From CAJCIW01 sp963833965 (GTDB lineage Bacteria; Chlamydiota; Chlamydiia; Chlamydiales; Rhabdochlamydiaceae): a stretch of DNA of 64,000 nucleotides. The translations under genes and the position numbers were made by a program. Location: contig CAWHZZ010000001.1 in assembly GCA_963833965.1 (NCBI GenBank), positions 744,001 to 808,000 on the forward strand. The letters are read 5' to 3'. Shown in pieces: positions 1 to 7,653 of this stretch (position 1 is the stretch's first letter; each line of letters begins with the position of its first letter). The notes under the pieces were generated by a model that worked only from the letters and a program-made list of their open reading frames with translations, had not been told where the DNA came from and did not search any database.

Positions 1-314
1 TCGGCGGACAAATTTACGCGATGCCGGCCATGCGCTCGAGATTAAATTTGATTGCGAATGAACCAGGCACTTTTCGAGGCTGCTCTGCCAACATCAGCGG
101 GACCGGTTTTGCTGGAATGACATTTACGGCTGTCTCAAGTTCCGAGGAAGATTTTGACTTGTGGGTGCAGAAAGTGAAAGGATCGCCGAAGATGCTTGGG
201 CCGACAGAATATCAAAGTTTAATGGTGCCTAGCGAATATGTTCCCATTTCCTATTATGGGTCGGCAGAGCCCAACCTTTTTGACCAAGTCCTAATGAAAT
301 ACATGGTGCCGTGA
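1..314 (+). CDS. cyoA: Cytochrome bo ubiquinol oxidase subunit II, C-terminal part
   Basis: Only the last ~104 residues are in the window; the frame is open from base 3. The visible part begins GGQIYAMPAMRSRL and continues with NEPGTFRGCSANISGTGFAG, the cupredoxin-like periplasmic domain typical of CyoA. The CuA ligands of cytochrome c oxidase subunit II are not seen, as expected for a quinol oxidase. Subunit II is a membrane-anchored periplasmic subunit of the proton-pumping terminal oxidase. The stop TGA (312-314) is followed almost at once by an inverted-repeat element and then cyoB, so the order cyoA-B-C-D-E is kept. Family assignment is secure; the N-terminus lies outside. Confidence 0.93.
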   Translation, partial: GGQIYAMPAMRSRLNLIANEPGTFRGCSANISGTGFAGMTFTAVSSSEEDFDLWVQKVKGSPKMLGPTEYQSLMVPSEYVPISYYGSAEPNLFDQVLMKYMVP

Positions 315-315
315 T

Positions 316-476
316 GAGCCTATCCCGAAATTGGAAAAGCATGCTTTTCGAGTCTTTTTCCACATATCTTAACGCTGCTTCTTGGCCTAGTTTCTCAAGG
401 ATGTCCTTCGAAGCAGCATTAAAATCTGTGAAAAATTCCTTCAAAAATCAAACTTTTCGAATTTCGGGATAAGCTC
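316..476. repeat. Intergenic inverted-repeat element, family A copy 1
   Basis: The 161 bp between cyoA and cyoB begins GAGCCTATCCCGAAATTGG and ends with its near-complement (22 of 24 positions pair; 316-339 with 453-476). The same sequence occurs in the opposite orientation at 25005-25140: the outer ~45 bp on one side and ~40 bp on the other match closely while the middle differs. It starts right after the cyoA stop and ends one base before the cyoB ATG. A 71-codon minus-strand frame runs through it (to 444) but is probably incidental. I read it as a dispersed non-coding palindromic element; its mobility is inferred. Confidence 0.75.
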
Positions 477-477
477 A

Positions 478-2421
478 ATGTTTGGTCGACTCACACTAGA
501 TGCATTCAAACACGACTGGATCGAGCTGGCTGCCGGCGGATCGATGTTCTTTGGCGCACTGATCGTTCTGATCTTGCTGACGTATTATAAACGGTGGGGG
601 TGGCTCTGGAAAGAATGGATCACTTCCGTCGATCACAAAAAGATCGGCATCATGTACATCGTCGTCTCGTTTATCATGCTTGCAAAGGGGTTGATCGATG
701 CGATCATGATCCGGGCACAGCAAGCTTTTGCGGTCGGCGATTCGATGGGATATTTGGGCGCAGACCACTTTCAACAGATCGTCACTGCCCATGGTGTGAC
801 GATGATTTTCTTTGTAGGCATGGGCCTCATGTTCGGGATCATCAACTTGGTGGTGCCTTTGCAAATCGGCGCGCGCGATGTGGCCTTTCCCTTTTTGAAC
901 AATTTGAGTTTTTGGCTATTCACTTCCGGAGCGATGTTTGTGCTCGTCTCGCTCGTCTGCGGCTTTTACGCCGGCACAGGCTGGTCGGCCTATCCTCCTC
1001 TTTCCGGCATCAAATACAACCCAGGGGTCGGCGTCGATTATTGGCTGTGGAGCGTGCAGATTTCGGGAGCGGGAAGTTTGCTTTCGGGCATTAATTTCTT
1101 AGTGACCATCCTAAAGATGCGCTGCCCCGGGATGACGCTGATGCGGATGCCCATTTTTGTCTGGGCCTCGCTCACGACGATGATTCTCGTCGTGTTCGCC
1201 TTTCCGATTTTAACAGCGACAGCTGCCATGCTCTCGACCGATCGCCTATTGGACACGCGGATCTTCACCGCGGAATTCGGCGGCAATCCGATGATGTACA
1301 TCAACCTGTTTTGGGCGTGGGGGCATCCCGAAGTTTATATTCTCGTGCTTCCCGCTTTTGGCGTCTTTTCAGAAGTTGTCTCTGTTTTCTCGCAAAAAAA
1401 ATTGTTCGGCTACACCTCGATGGTATGGGCGCTGGTCGCGATCACATTTCTCGCCTTCATCGTGTGGCTGCATCACTTCTTCACGATGGGCGCCGGTGCC
1501 AATGTCAATGCTTTTTTTGGCATCATGACGATGATCATCGCAATTCCGACGGGCGTTAAAATTTTCAACTGGCTTTTCACGATGTTCCGAGGGAAAATCC
1601 AGTTCAAGACGCCGATGTATTGGTTTTTAGGATTTATCGTGATTTTTACACTGGGCGGCCTCGCTGGCGTTTTGATGGCGATCCCTGCCGCTGATTTCCA
1701 AGTGCACAACAGCTTGTTTTTGATCGCGCACTTTCACTTTGTGATCATCGGCGGCGTTGTCTTTGGATTTTTTGCCGCGTACAGTTACTGGTTTCCCAAA
1801 TTCTTCGGTTTTAAATTGAATGAAACAATAGGCAAATGGGCCTTTTGGTGCTGGCTCATCGGGTTCGTCATTGCCTTTTCTCCTTTGTATCTTCTTGGAT
1901 TCATGGGAGCGACGAGGAGATTAAATTACTATGATGTGCCCGAGTGGCAGCCTTTGTTCTTGATTGCGGGCGCAGGCGCTTATCTCGTCCTTTGCGGCTT
2001 TGGCCTGCAACTATGGCAAGCGATTGTCAGCTACAGACAGCGCAATGAAAATCGGGATACGACTGGAGACCCCTGGAATGGGAGAAATTTGGAATGGTCG
2101 ACAAAGTCGCCTCCCCCGTTTTACAATTTCGCCATCACTCCGGAAGTGCATTCCCGCGACCCCTTTTGGGTCATGAAGCACATGAAACAAGCCGAAAGGC
2201 CCAAATATGAAGAGATCCATATGCCAAACAATTCTTCGATGGGTTTTTACATCGGCGTTTTCAGTTTTCTCTTCGGATTTGGGCTGATTTGGTGGATGTT
2301 CTGGCTGGCTCTCATCAGCGCCATCGGCATGGTCGCTTGCGTCATCGCGCACCTCTATGTCAAACATCCCGGGTATCACATCACACCCGAAGAACTTGAG
2401 CAATACGAGAAAAAAGCATGA
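478..2421 (+). CDS. cyoB: Cytochrome bo ubiquinol oxidase subunit I
   Basis: Catalytic subunit of the heme-copper quinol oxidase; oxidises ubiquinol, reduces O2 and pumps protons in the inner membrane. At 647 residues it has the usual CyoB length. All metal ligands are visible: low-spin heme His105 (TAHGVTM) and His420, CuB ligands His283 (WGHPEVY, with cross-link Tyr287) and His332/His333, and heme o ligand His418 (HFHF); each is one less than the E. coli number. The start MFGRLTLDAF matches the family N-terminus. There is no clear ribosome-binding site because a palindromic element abuts the ATG, so translation may depend on coupling from cyoA. Its end overlaps cyoC by 4 bp. Confidence 0.97.
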   Translation: MFGRLTLDAFKHDWIELAAGGSMFFGALIVLILLTYYKRWGWLWKEWITSVDHKKIGIMYIVVSFIMLAKGLIDAIMIRAQQAFAVGDSMGYLGADHFQQIVTAHGVTMIFFVGMGLMFGIINLVVPLQIGARDVAFPFLNNLSFWLFTSGAMFVLVSLVCGFYAGTGWSAYPPLSGIKYNPGVGVDYWLWSVQISGAGSLLSGINFLVTILKMRCPGMTLMRMPIFVWASLTTMILVVFAFPILTATAAMLSTDRLLDTRIFTAEFGGNPMMYINLFWAWGHPEVYILVLPAFGVFSEVVSVFSQKKLFGYTSMVWALVAITFLAFIVWLHHFFTMGAGANVNAFFGIMTMIIAIPTGVKIFNWLFTMFRGKIQFKTPMYWFLGFIVIFTLGGLAGVLMAIPAADFQVHNSLFLIAHFHFVIIGGVVFGFFAAYSYWFPKFFGFKLNETIGKWAFWCWLIGFVIAFSPLYLLGFMGATRRLNYYDVPEWQPLFLIAGAGAYLVLCGFGLQLWQAIVSYRQRNENRDTTGDPWNGRNLEWSTKSPPPFYNFAITPEVHSRDPFWVMKHMKQAERPKYEEIHMPNNSSMGFYIGVFSFLFGFGLIWWMFWLALISAIGMVACVIAHLYVKHPGYHITPEELEQYEKKA

Positions 2422-3020
2422 TTCAAAATCCCCCACACGAGACATTTCCCGATCCGCATCGCGACCTTTACTCTCGGACAACGTTTGGCTTTTGGCTCTA
2501 TTTGTTGACAGACTTCGTTTTGTTCGGAACGCTGTTTGCCACTTATGCGGTGCTCGCGCACAGCACCTTCGGGGGCCCCTGCATACGCGACATTTATGAT
2601 CTTCCTTACACGCTCGCTCCAGCGCTCACTTTACTGACAAGCAGCTTGACAATAGGACTCGGTACGGCGATGGCGCATCGGAAAGATAAAAAATGGACAT
2701 TTGTTCTGTTTGGAATCACTTTTTTGCTGGGTCTTCTCTTCACGGGCATGGAGTTTTACGATTTGTTCCGCCTGGTTAAGTCAGGACACAGCTGGGACAA
2801 GAGCGCCTTTCTTTCTGTCTACTTTACCTTGGTCGGAACACATGGGGTCCACATGATCTTCGCCCTGATTTGGGTGATCGTTTTGATTGTGCCGGTCATG
2901 CTTGAGGGGATCACGCATGTAAGCTTGCGCAGGCTGACCTGTTTAAAGATATTCTGGCAGTTCCTGAACATCATTTGGACCTTCATCTTCTCTTTTGTCT
3001 ATCTTTTGGGGGTTGTATGA
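2418..3020 (+). CDS. cyoC: Cytochrome bo ubiquinol oxidase subunit III
   Basis: 200-residue integral membrane subunit of the bo3 oxidase, heme-copper oxidase subunit III family. It begins with a short charged segment and then FGFWLYLLTDFVLFGTLFA, with five hydrophobic segments and the conserved GTHGVHMIFALIW stretch near residue 140. It has no redox centre and is thought to stabilise the complex. ATGA overlaps join it to cyoB upstream and cyoD downstream, so the operon is translationally coupled. Confidence 0.96.
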   Translation: MIQNPPHETFPDPHRDLYSRTTFGFWLYLLTDFVLFGTLFATYAVLAHSTFGGPCIRDIYDLPYTLAPALTLLTSSLTIGLGTAMAHRKDKKWTFVLFGITFLLGLLFTGMEFYDLFRLVKSGHSWDKSAFLSVYFTLVGTHGVHMIFALIWVIVLIVPVMLEGITHVSLRRLTCLKIFWQFLNIIWTFIFSFVYLLGVV

Positions 3021-3337
3021 TCGATCCGCATCACGGTTGGAACGTCAGTTTAAAACCGCAGTTCATCGGATATGTGCTCTCGTTTTTGCTCATCGCTGGA
3101 GCTTACCGAATTGTCACGCAACATCACCTATCGGATGGGCTACTCTCTTTAACAATTGTCTCATCGGCTGTCGCCTCAGCGCTGATCCAGCTCGTCTTTT
3201 TCATGCACTTAGGAATGGAGTCGAAGCCGCGCTGGAACATCATCACCTTTCTCTTCACAATGCTGGTCATCGTGTTGATCATTGGCGGCTCTTTATGGAT
3301 CATGAACAATCTCAATTACAATTTAATGGTGCATTGA
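3017..3337 (+). CDS. cyoD: Cytochrome bo ubiquinol oxidase subunit IV
   Basis: Small (106-residue) membrane subunit of the bo oxidase with three predicted transmembrane helices, including the typical LIQLVFFMHLG stretch. The frame is open further upstream, but the ATG at 3017 overlaps the cyoC stop as ATGA, and the protein from there (MIDPHHGWNVSLKPQFIGY) aligns with known CyoD starts. Subunit IV is non-catalytic and is linked to assembly of the CuB centre. It is followed by cyoE with a one-base TGATG overlap. Confidence 0.95.
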   Translation: MIDPHHGWNVSLKPQFIGYVLSFLLIAGAYRIVTQHHLSDGLLSLTIVSSAVASALIQLVFFMHLGMESKPRWNIITFLFTMLVIVLIIGGSLWIMNNLNYNLMVH

Positions 3338-4185
3338 TGAACACAGTACGCGCCTATTTTTTGATCACTAAGCCTGGCATTCTGATGGGCAATGCCATCA
3401 CCGCATTTGGGGGGTTTGCCCTCGCCTCGAGACTGAACTTCCACTTTTCGATTTTTTTAGCGATGATCGCAGGCCTTTCTGGGATTATCGCTTCAGCCTG
3501 TATTTTTAATAATTACATCGACAGAAGCGCCGATGAAAAAATGGAAAGAACGAAAAATCGAGGCTTTGTGACCGGACAGGTGAAGCAAAAAAACGGCATT
3601 GTCCTTGCCATTATTCTCGGTTTATTAGGGACATTCACGCTCGCCTATTTTACCAATCTCCTGACCGCTTCTCTGGCCTTATCCGGCTTCTTTATTTACG
3701 TCGCCCTTTACACTTTTTATAAATACCGCACCATCCACGCAACGGTCATCGGCAGCTTCGCTGGCGCCGTGCCCCCTGTCGTCGGCTACTGCGCTGCAAG
3801 TGGGCGCTTTGACCTATGCGCCTTGCTCCTGTTCGCCGTGGTGATGCTATGGCAAATGCCCCATTTTTATGCGATCTCCATCTACAGGCTTGAGGAGTAC
3901 AAAAATGCCTCGATACCTGTCCTTCCCCTAAAAAAGGGGATCCGCACTGCAAAAATTTCGATGGCTGTGTATATCGTTGCATTCACTGCGGTGTGCTGCC
4001 TGCTGACGTTGTTTCACTTTACAGGTTCCCTGTTTCTTGCCGCATCCGCGCTGCTGGGCGCCGTGTGGCTTGTTTTATGTTTAAAAGGGTTTGCCTCATC
4101 TAATGACCGGCTTTGGGCGCGAAAAATGTTTATTTTTTCACTTATCGTGGTCACAACCCTTTCTTTCACAATTCCATTTAGTTGA
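3337..4185 (+). CDS. cyoE: Protoheme IX farnesyltransferase (heme O synthase)
   Basis: UbiA-family prenyltransferase that attaches a farnesyl group to protoheme IX to make heme O for CyoB. The 282-residue protein has the first Asp-rich prenyl-diphosphate motif (NNYIDRSADEKMERTKNR, near residue 55-70) and the second conserved block (YRLEEYKNASIPVLP, near residue 185), with many membrane helices. The frame stays open for 114 codons upstream, but that part overlaps cyoC/cyoD in another frame and resembles nothing. The ATG at 3337 sits in a TGATG overlap with the cyoD stop and gives the canonical start MNTVRAYFLITKPGI. It is the last cyo gene; the next gene starts 31 bp on. Confidence 0.96.
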   Translation: MNTVRAYFLITKPGILMGNAITAFGGFALASRLNFHFSIFLAMIAGLSGIIASACIFNNYIDRSADEKMERTKNRGFVTGQVKQKNGIVLAIILGLLGTFTLAYFTNLLTASLALSGFFIYVALYTFYKYRTIHATVIGSFAGAVPPVVGYCAASGRFDLCALLLFAVVMLWQMPHFYAISIYRLEEYKNASIPVLPLKKGIRTAKISMAVYIVAFTAVCCLLTLFHFTGSLFLAASALLGAVWLVLCLKGFASSNDRLWARKMFIFSLIVVTTLSFTIPFS

Positions 4186-4216
4186 ACTAAAAATAATTAT
4201 CACGCATGGTGAGGTT

Positions 4217-6076
4217 ATGACGTCGCACAAACCTTATATTGCCGCAAAAGACATTCAAACGCGAGAATTCACTTTCCGCTCCATCGTTTTAGGAGTTCTT
4301 CTCGGCCTCGTCTTTGGCGTCGGGAATGCGTATCTTGGATTAAAAGTGGGAACCACCGTTTCCGCTTCCATTCCAGCAGCGGTGATGTCGATGGCGATTT
4401 TGCGCTCTTTTTTCAAGAGAGTATCCATCCTAGAGAACAACATCGTTCAAACGATTGCTTCGGTGGGCGAAGGATTGGCAGCGGGGATCATTTTTACTGT
4501 GCCTGCCCTCTTTTTGCTTGGCGAGCCACCGTCCATATCGAGAATTTTTTTGCTCGCAGCGCTCGGTGGCATTTTGGGAGTGTTGTTCATGATCCCGATG
4601 CGACGCTATCTCATCGTCAAAGAACACGAAACTCTTCCATTTCCCGAAGGGACCGCATGCGCAGAAATTTTGAAGTCCGGTGAGTCTGCCGGATCGTATG
4701 CATTGATGGCGTTTCTCGGCATCATCGTCGGATCATTATACAAGCTCTGCTGCAACACATTTTATTTTTTTAAGGAAGCGCCATCTTGGACCATCGCTAA
4801 ATTCCAAAAAACGGAATTCAGCATGGACTGTACACCGGCGCTGCTAGGCGTCGGTTTCATTATCGGGCCGGGCAAATCCGGCCTTTTATTTGCTGGCGGC
4901 GCGCTTGCGTGGTGGGTCTTGATCCCTTTGATCCAAATGTTCGGGAGTACAACCCTTGCAGTTTTCCCAGGCAGTGCGCCGATTGCCCAAATGAGTGCGG
5001 ACGATATTTGGTCCGACTACATTCGCTACATAGGCGCTGGCGCGATTGCCGTCGGGGGACTGATGAGCTTGATCAAAATAGCGCCTCTCATTGGGAAAAC
5101 ACTGAAAGTTGGGTTCGATGAACTGTTTCAAGGGATGAAACTCAAACAACAACCTCTTCGCACAGACCGCGATATTTCATTGCGCTGGCTCCTTTTGGGA
5201 GCGGCAGCCATTATTTTAATACTATGGCTGTTCCCTGGTCTCCCCATGAACTTTTTGACAGTCGTGCTCCTCGTCCTCCTCGGTTTTTTCTTTGTCGCTG
5301 TCACTTCACTCACAGTAGGCATTATCGGCAGCAGCTGCAGTCCAGTCTCTGGAATGACCATCACTACATTACTGATCACTTGTCTTGTGTTTGTGATGCT
5401 CGGGTGGACGGAAAGGATTTATCTCATCGCCGCTTTGACGATGAGCGTGGTCGCCAACGTAGCGATTTGCCTCGGCGCCACCACCTCGCAGGACTTGAAA
5501 ACAGGGTTCCTAGTTGGGGCCACACCCCGTTTGCAACAGATCGGAGAGATCATCGGAATCTTTCTTCCGGCGCTCGCCATTGGAGGCACACTCTATCTGC
5601 TCAATTCAGCTTATAGTTTCGGGTCGAAGCAATTGCCAGCGCCGCAAGGGACAATGATGGCGATGATTGCCAAAGGCGTCATTCAAGGCGATATTCCTAC
5701 CACCCTTGTCATTGTCGGCGCCGTTCTAGGATTATTGCTCGAGGTCTTGCGGGTGCCGATTCTTCCCGTTGCAATCGGCCTTTATCTTCCTCTTTCGCTG
5801 AGTACAGGAATCATGGTCGGCGGCCTCGTCTCAGCCTTTGTCAAAAAGCGTGAAAAGACAGGGAGTGCTATGAATAGGGGCATTCTCGCTGCCTCCGGCC
5901 TTATTGCCGGCGACGCATGCACAGGCGTCATCATCGCTTTACTTGCTGTCGGCCATTTTATCCCAACCTCTGCAAAGGCATTTCTGCCCGATTGGACAAG
6001 CATGGCCATCTATGCCCTATTGGCAATTGTCCTCGGCTGGTTTGCTCTGAAGCCGCCAAAGCGGTTCCACAAGTAA
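4217..6076 (+). CDS. OPT-family oligopeptide (or metal-chelate) transporter
   Basis: A 619-residue polytopic membrane protein of the oligopeptide transporter (OPT) superfamily: GNAYLGLKVGTTVSASIPAA near residue 40, LPFPEGTACAEILKSGE near residue 140, and later glycine-rich helices. Bacterial members are predicted proton-coupled importers of short peptides or related compounds; the substrate cannot be read from sequence. I chose the ATG at 4217 because GGTGAGG lies just upstream and the protein then starts MTSHKPYIAAKDIQ; the 42 open codons before it overlap cyoE. For an obligate intracellular bacterium, import of host peptides is a reasonable role. It is in line with cyoABCDE but need not be functionally linked. 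A hairpin with a T-run follows. Confidence 0.92.
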   Translation: MTSHKPYIAAKDIQTREFTFRSIVLGVLLGLVFGVGNAYLGLKVGTTVSASIPAAVMSMAILRSFFKRVSILENNIVQTIASVGEGLAAGIIFTVPALFLLGEPPSISRIFLLAALGGILGVLFMIPMRRYLIVKEHETLPFPEGTACAEILKSGESAGSYALMAFLGIIVGSLYKLCCNTFYFFKEAPSWTIAKFQKTEFSMDCTPALLGVGFIIGPGKSGLLFAGGALAWWVLIPLIQMFGSTTLAVFPGSAPIAQMSADDIWSDYIRYIGAGAIAVGGLMSLIKIAPLIGKTLKVGFDELFQGMKLKQQPLRTDRDISLRWLLLGAAAIILILWLFPGLPMNFLTVVLLVLLGFFFVAVTSLTVGIIGSSCSPVSGMTITTLLITCLVFVMLGWTERIYLIAALTMSVVANVAICLGATTSQDLKTGFLVGATPRLQQIGEIIGIFLPALAIGGTLYLLNSAYSFGSKQLPAPQGTMMAMIAKGVIQGDIPTTLVIVGAVLGLLLEVLRVPILPVAIGLYLPLSLSTGIMVGGLVSAFVKKREKTGSAMNRGILAASGLIAGDACTGVIIALLAVGHFIPTSAKAFLPDWTSMAIYALLAIVLGWFALKPPKRFHK

Positions 6077-6095
6077 ATTTTTTGCACCCTTGGAA

Positions 6096-6122
6096 AAAAA
6101 GCGTGGTTTCTCCATGCTTTTT
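6096..6122 (+). terminator. Rho-independent-type hairpin after the OPT gene
   Basis: AAAAAGCGTGG (6096-6106), loop TTTCT, then CCATGCTTTTT (6112-6122). Ten of eleven positions pair, with an A-rich left flank and a T-rich right arm. It lies 20 bp after the transporter stop and only 5 bp before the next start codon, so it could also structure the leader of the next gene. Confidence 0.6.
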
Positions 6123-6127
6123 CCTCT

Positions 6128-6709
6128 ATGAAACACAAACGCGCTCTCACTTTACTTGAGATCATCATTGCAATGGCCCTTTTGGGATTCTTGCTGACGG
6201 CACTTTTCAACTGCTTTTACCAAGGGGCAAAAAAAAATATCGCCGCCAAAGAACTCAAGCAAAAAATTCTTTACCTCGAGCTATTTCAACAAAGAGTAAA
6301 AAATCTTTTCGCCGCCCTCGATGGGGAAAATCCTCTGTGGTTAGAAAAACATCCAGATACGATCGGCCCCGCCCTTTGCGCCCTCTATAACCAAAAAGTC
6401 GATATGGAACCTGACATGCGCGGAGTCCTCGAAGGAATGCTGTTTCTAAATAAGAACAAGGAGCTTTGCTTGGCGAGTTGGGGAGAAAATGGACAAGGGC
6501 GGATCGAGGTCCTCCTGGATAACGTGAGCTCATTCCAGTGCGAGCTTTTCGACTCCAAAAAAGGAGAATGGAAGAGAGTTTGGACCAAAAAAGAAGAAAA
6601 TAAACCGCTGATGGCCAAGTTCGATCTGAATTGGAATGGCAAAGCGGTTCCTTTCGCCTTTTTTCTCAATGATCCCGAAGAAAAGGCCACTTATCCGAGC
6701 TCACCATGA
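6128..6709 (+). CDS. Prepilin-like (type II secretion pseudopilin-type) protein
   Basis: 193 residues. The N-terminus MKHKRALTLLEIIIAMALLGFLL has the class III signal pattern: short basic leader, small residue, then TLLE with Glu near +5, then a hydrophobic helix. Such proteins are processed by a prepilin peptidase and build the pseudopilus of type II secretion. The soluble part has no recognised motif. In Chlamydia, unnamed genes next to gspG-gspF-gspE-gspD lie near pepP-mutL; pepP-mutL is ~14 kb away here, so this may be a displaced member of that cluster (inference from memory). It overlaps the next gene by 4 bp (ATGA). There is no clear ribosome-binding site. Confidence 0.68.
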   Translation: MKHKRALTLLEIIIAMALLGFLLTALFNCFYQGAKKNIAAKELKQKILYLELFQQRVKNLFAALDGENPLWLEKHPDTIGPALCALYNQKVDMEPDMRGVLEGMLFLNKNKELCLASWGENGQGRIEVLLDNVSSFQCELFDSKKGEWKRVWTKKEENKPLMAKFDLNWNGKAVPFAFFLNDPEEKATYPSSP

Positions 6710-7590
6710 ATATATTACCTTTGATTTTTGCTTTTTTGTTCGTGTTTTCTTTCTTCGCTTTTAATTTTTTAAAAGAGCAGAAGAGCTTTATTCTCACGGA
6801 AACCGTCTTCGACAGCTACAATCGCGTCGAAAGCAATCTACAGAATAAAACTATCAGAAAAGCCTATTCTAAATTCACCACAGAGCCGACTCCCGCTAAA
6901 ACGACAAATCCCACAACGAAACAAACAACAAAAAACTTCGTCTCCTATAGAACTTTCTTTCCTCCCTTGGAAACATCGAAATTCAACCTGACTCCCTTGA
7001 TCAAAGATGCAGCAGAATTCAAACTCCATTCCCTTTATGAACCACTGGCCAACTTGTTTCGCATTCTTTATGGCAAAAATCTCTATAAAACTGAAAACAT
7101 CGAATACCGCATTTTGGATGCAATGCTGACGAAGGCCCGTAAAAACCCTGAGTTGGAAAATTTAGCCGACATCCATCTCGACGACCCAGAGATTAAAAAA
7201 ATTTATTACAAAATGCTGAAGGGGACAAACCAATACGAAGTCGGTAAAGCAGGGATCCCTCCTCTTGGAGATTTCCTTGCTATCGGCAAAGAAAATATCG
7301 CCATTTCTTTCAGTTTTGCCAGCGCGGCTCTATTGGAGGCGGTGCTCGGTAAAGAAATAACTACGCACATTTTTCTCGAAGAGGAAAAGAAGCGAACAGA
7401 ATTAAATAAACACTGCTACTTTTCTAAAGAACAGCTCCAAGCTCTCGTCACGAAAAATCCCGCCCAATTTTCAAATTTTTCTTCCATAGAACCCTATATC
7501 GATTACTCCAAACAGTTTAAATCGAGAAAAGAAAGAGGGGGAAAAGATGAAAAAACCGGACTCGCCATAAAAAAACAAAGTTCTGTTTAA
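6706..7590 (+). CDS. Hypothetical membrane-anchored protein, partner of the prepilin-like gene
   Basis: 294 residues, not recognised by family. One N-terminal hydrophobic segment (residues 3-20, LPLIFAFLFVFSFFAFNF) is followed by a Thr/Lys/Pro-rich linker (residues 50-75), then a mostly helical soluble domain and a very basic tail. Start ATG 6706 overlaps the previous stop, so the two proteins are probably made together. The topology (short N-terminal anchor, long periplasmic part) and the neighbour suggest an accessory factor of a pilus or type II secretion-like machine; that is inference. It is more A/T-rich than its neighbours. Confidence 0.6.
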   Translation: MNILPLIFAFLFVFSFFAFNFLKEQKSFILTETVFDSYNRVESNLQNKTIRKAYSKFTTEPTPAKTTNPTTKQTTKNFVSYRTFFPPLETSKFNLTPLIKDAAEFKLHSLYEPLANLFRILYGKNLYKTENIEYRILDAMLTKARKNPELENLADIHLDDPEIKKIYYKMLKGTNQYEVGKAGIPPLGDFLAIGKENIAISFSFASAALLEAVLGKEITTHIFLEEEKKRTELNKHCYFSKEQLQALVTKNPAQFSNFSSIEPYIDYSKQFKSRKERGGKDEKTGLAIKKQSSV

Positions 7591-7597
7591 TCACATT

Positions 7598-7620
7598 TAA
7601 TGCTAATATATATGCATTAA
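7598..7620. promoter_or_regulatory. TTAATGC-N9-GCATTAA palindrome upstream of the PARG-domain gene
   Basis: A perfect 7 bp inverted repeat (7598-7604 / 7614-7620) lies in the A/T-rich 63 bp leader, 34 bp before the start at 7654. It could be an operator; the spacing is typical of a dimeric regulator half-site pair. No factor can be named. Confidence 0.3.
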
Positions 7621-7653
7621 GTAATTAATTATTTGTTAATATGGAGTTTTAAA

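Noticed and set aside
229..444. 71-codon minus-strand frame in family A copy 1
   Set aside because: Half of it covers the cyoA end and half the palindrome; the second copy of the element does not keep the frame.
2995..3336. Upstream extension of cyoE
   Set aside because: It overlaps cyoC and cyoD in another frame and does not resemble heme O synthases; the TGATG start at 3337 fits the family.
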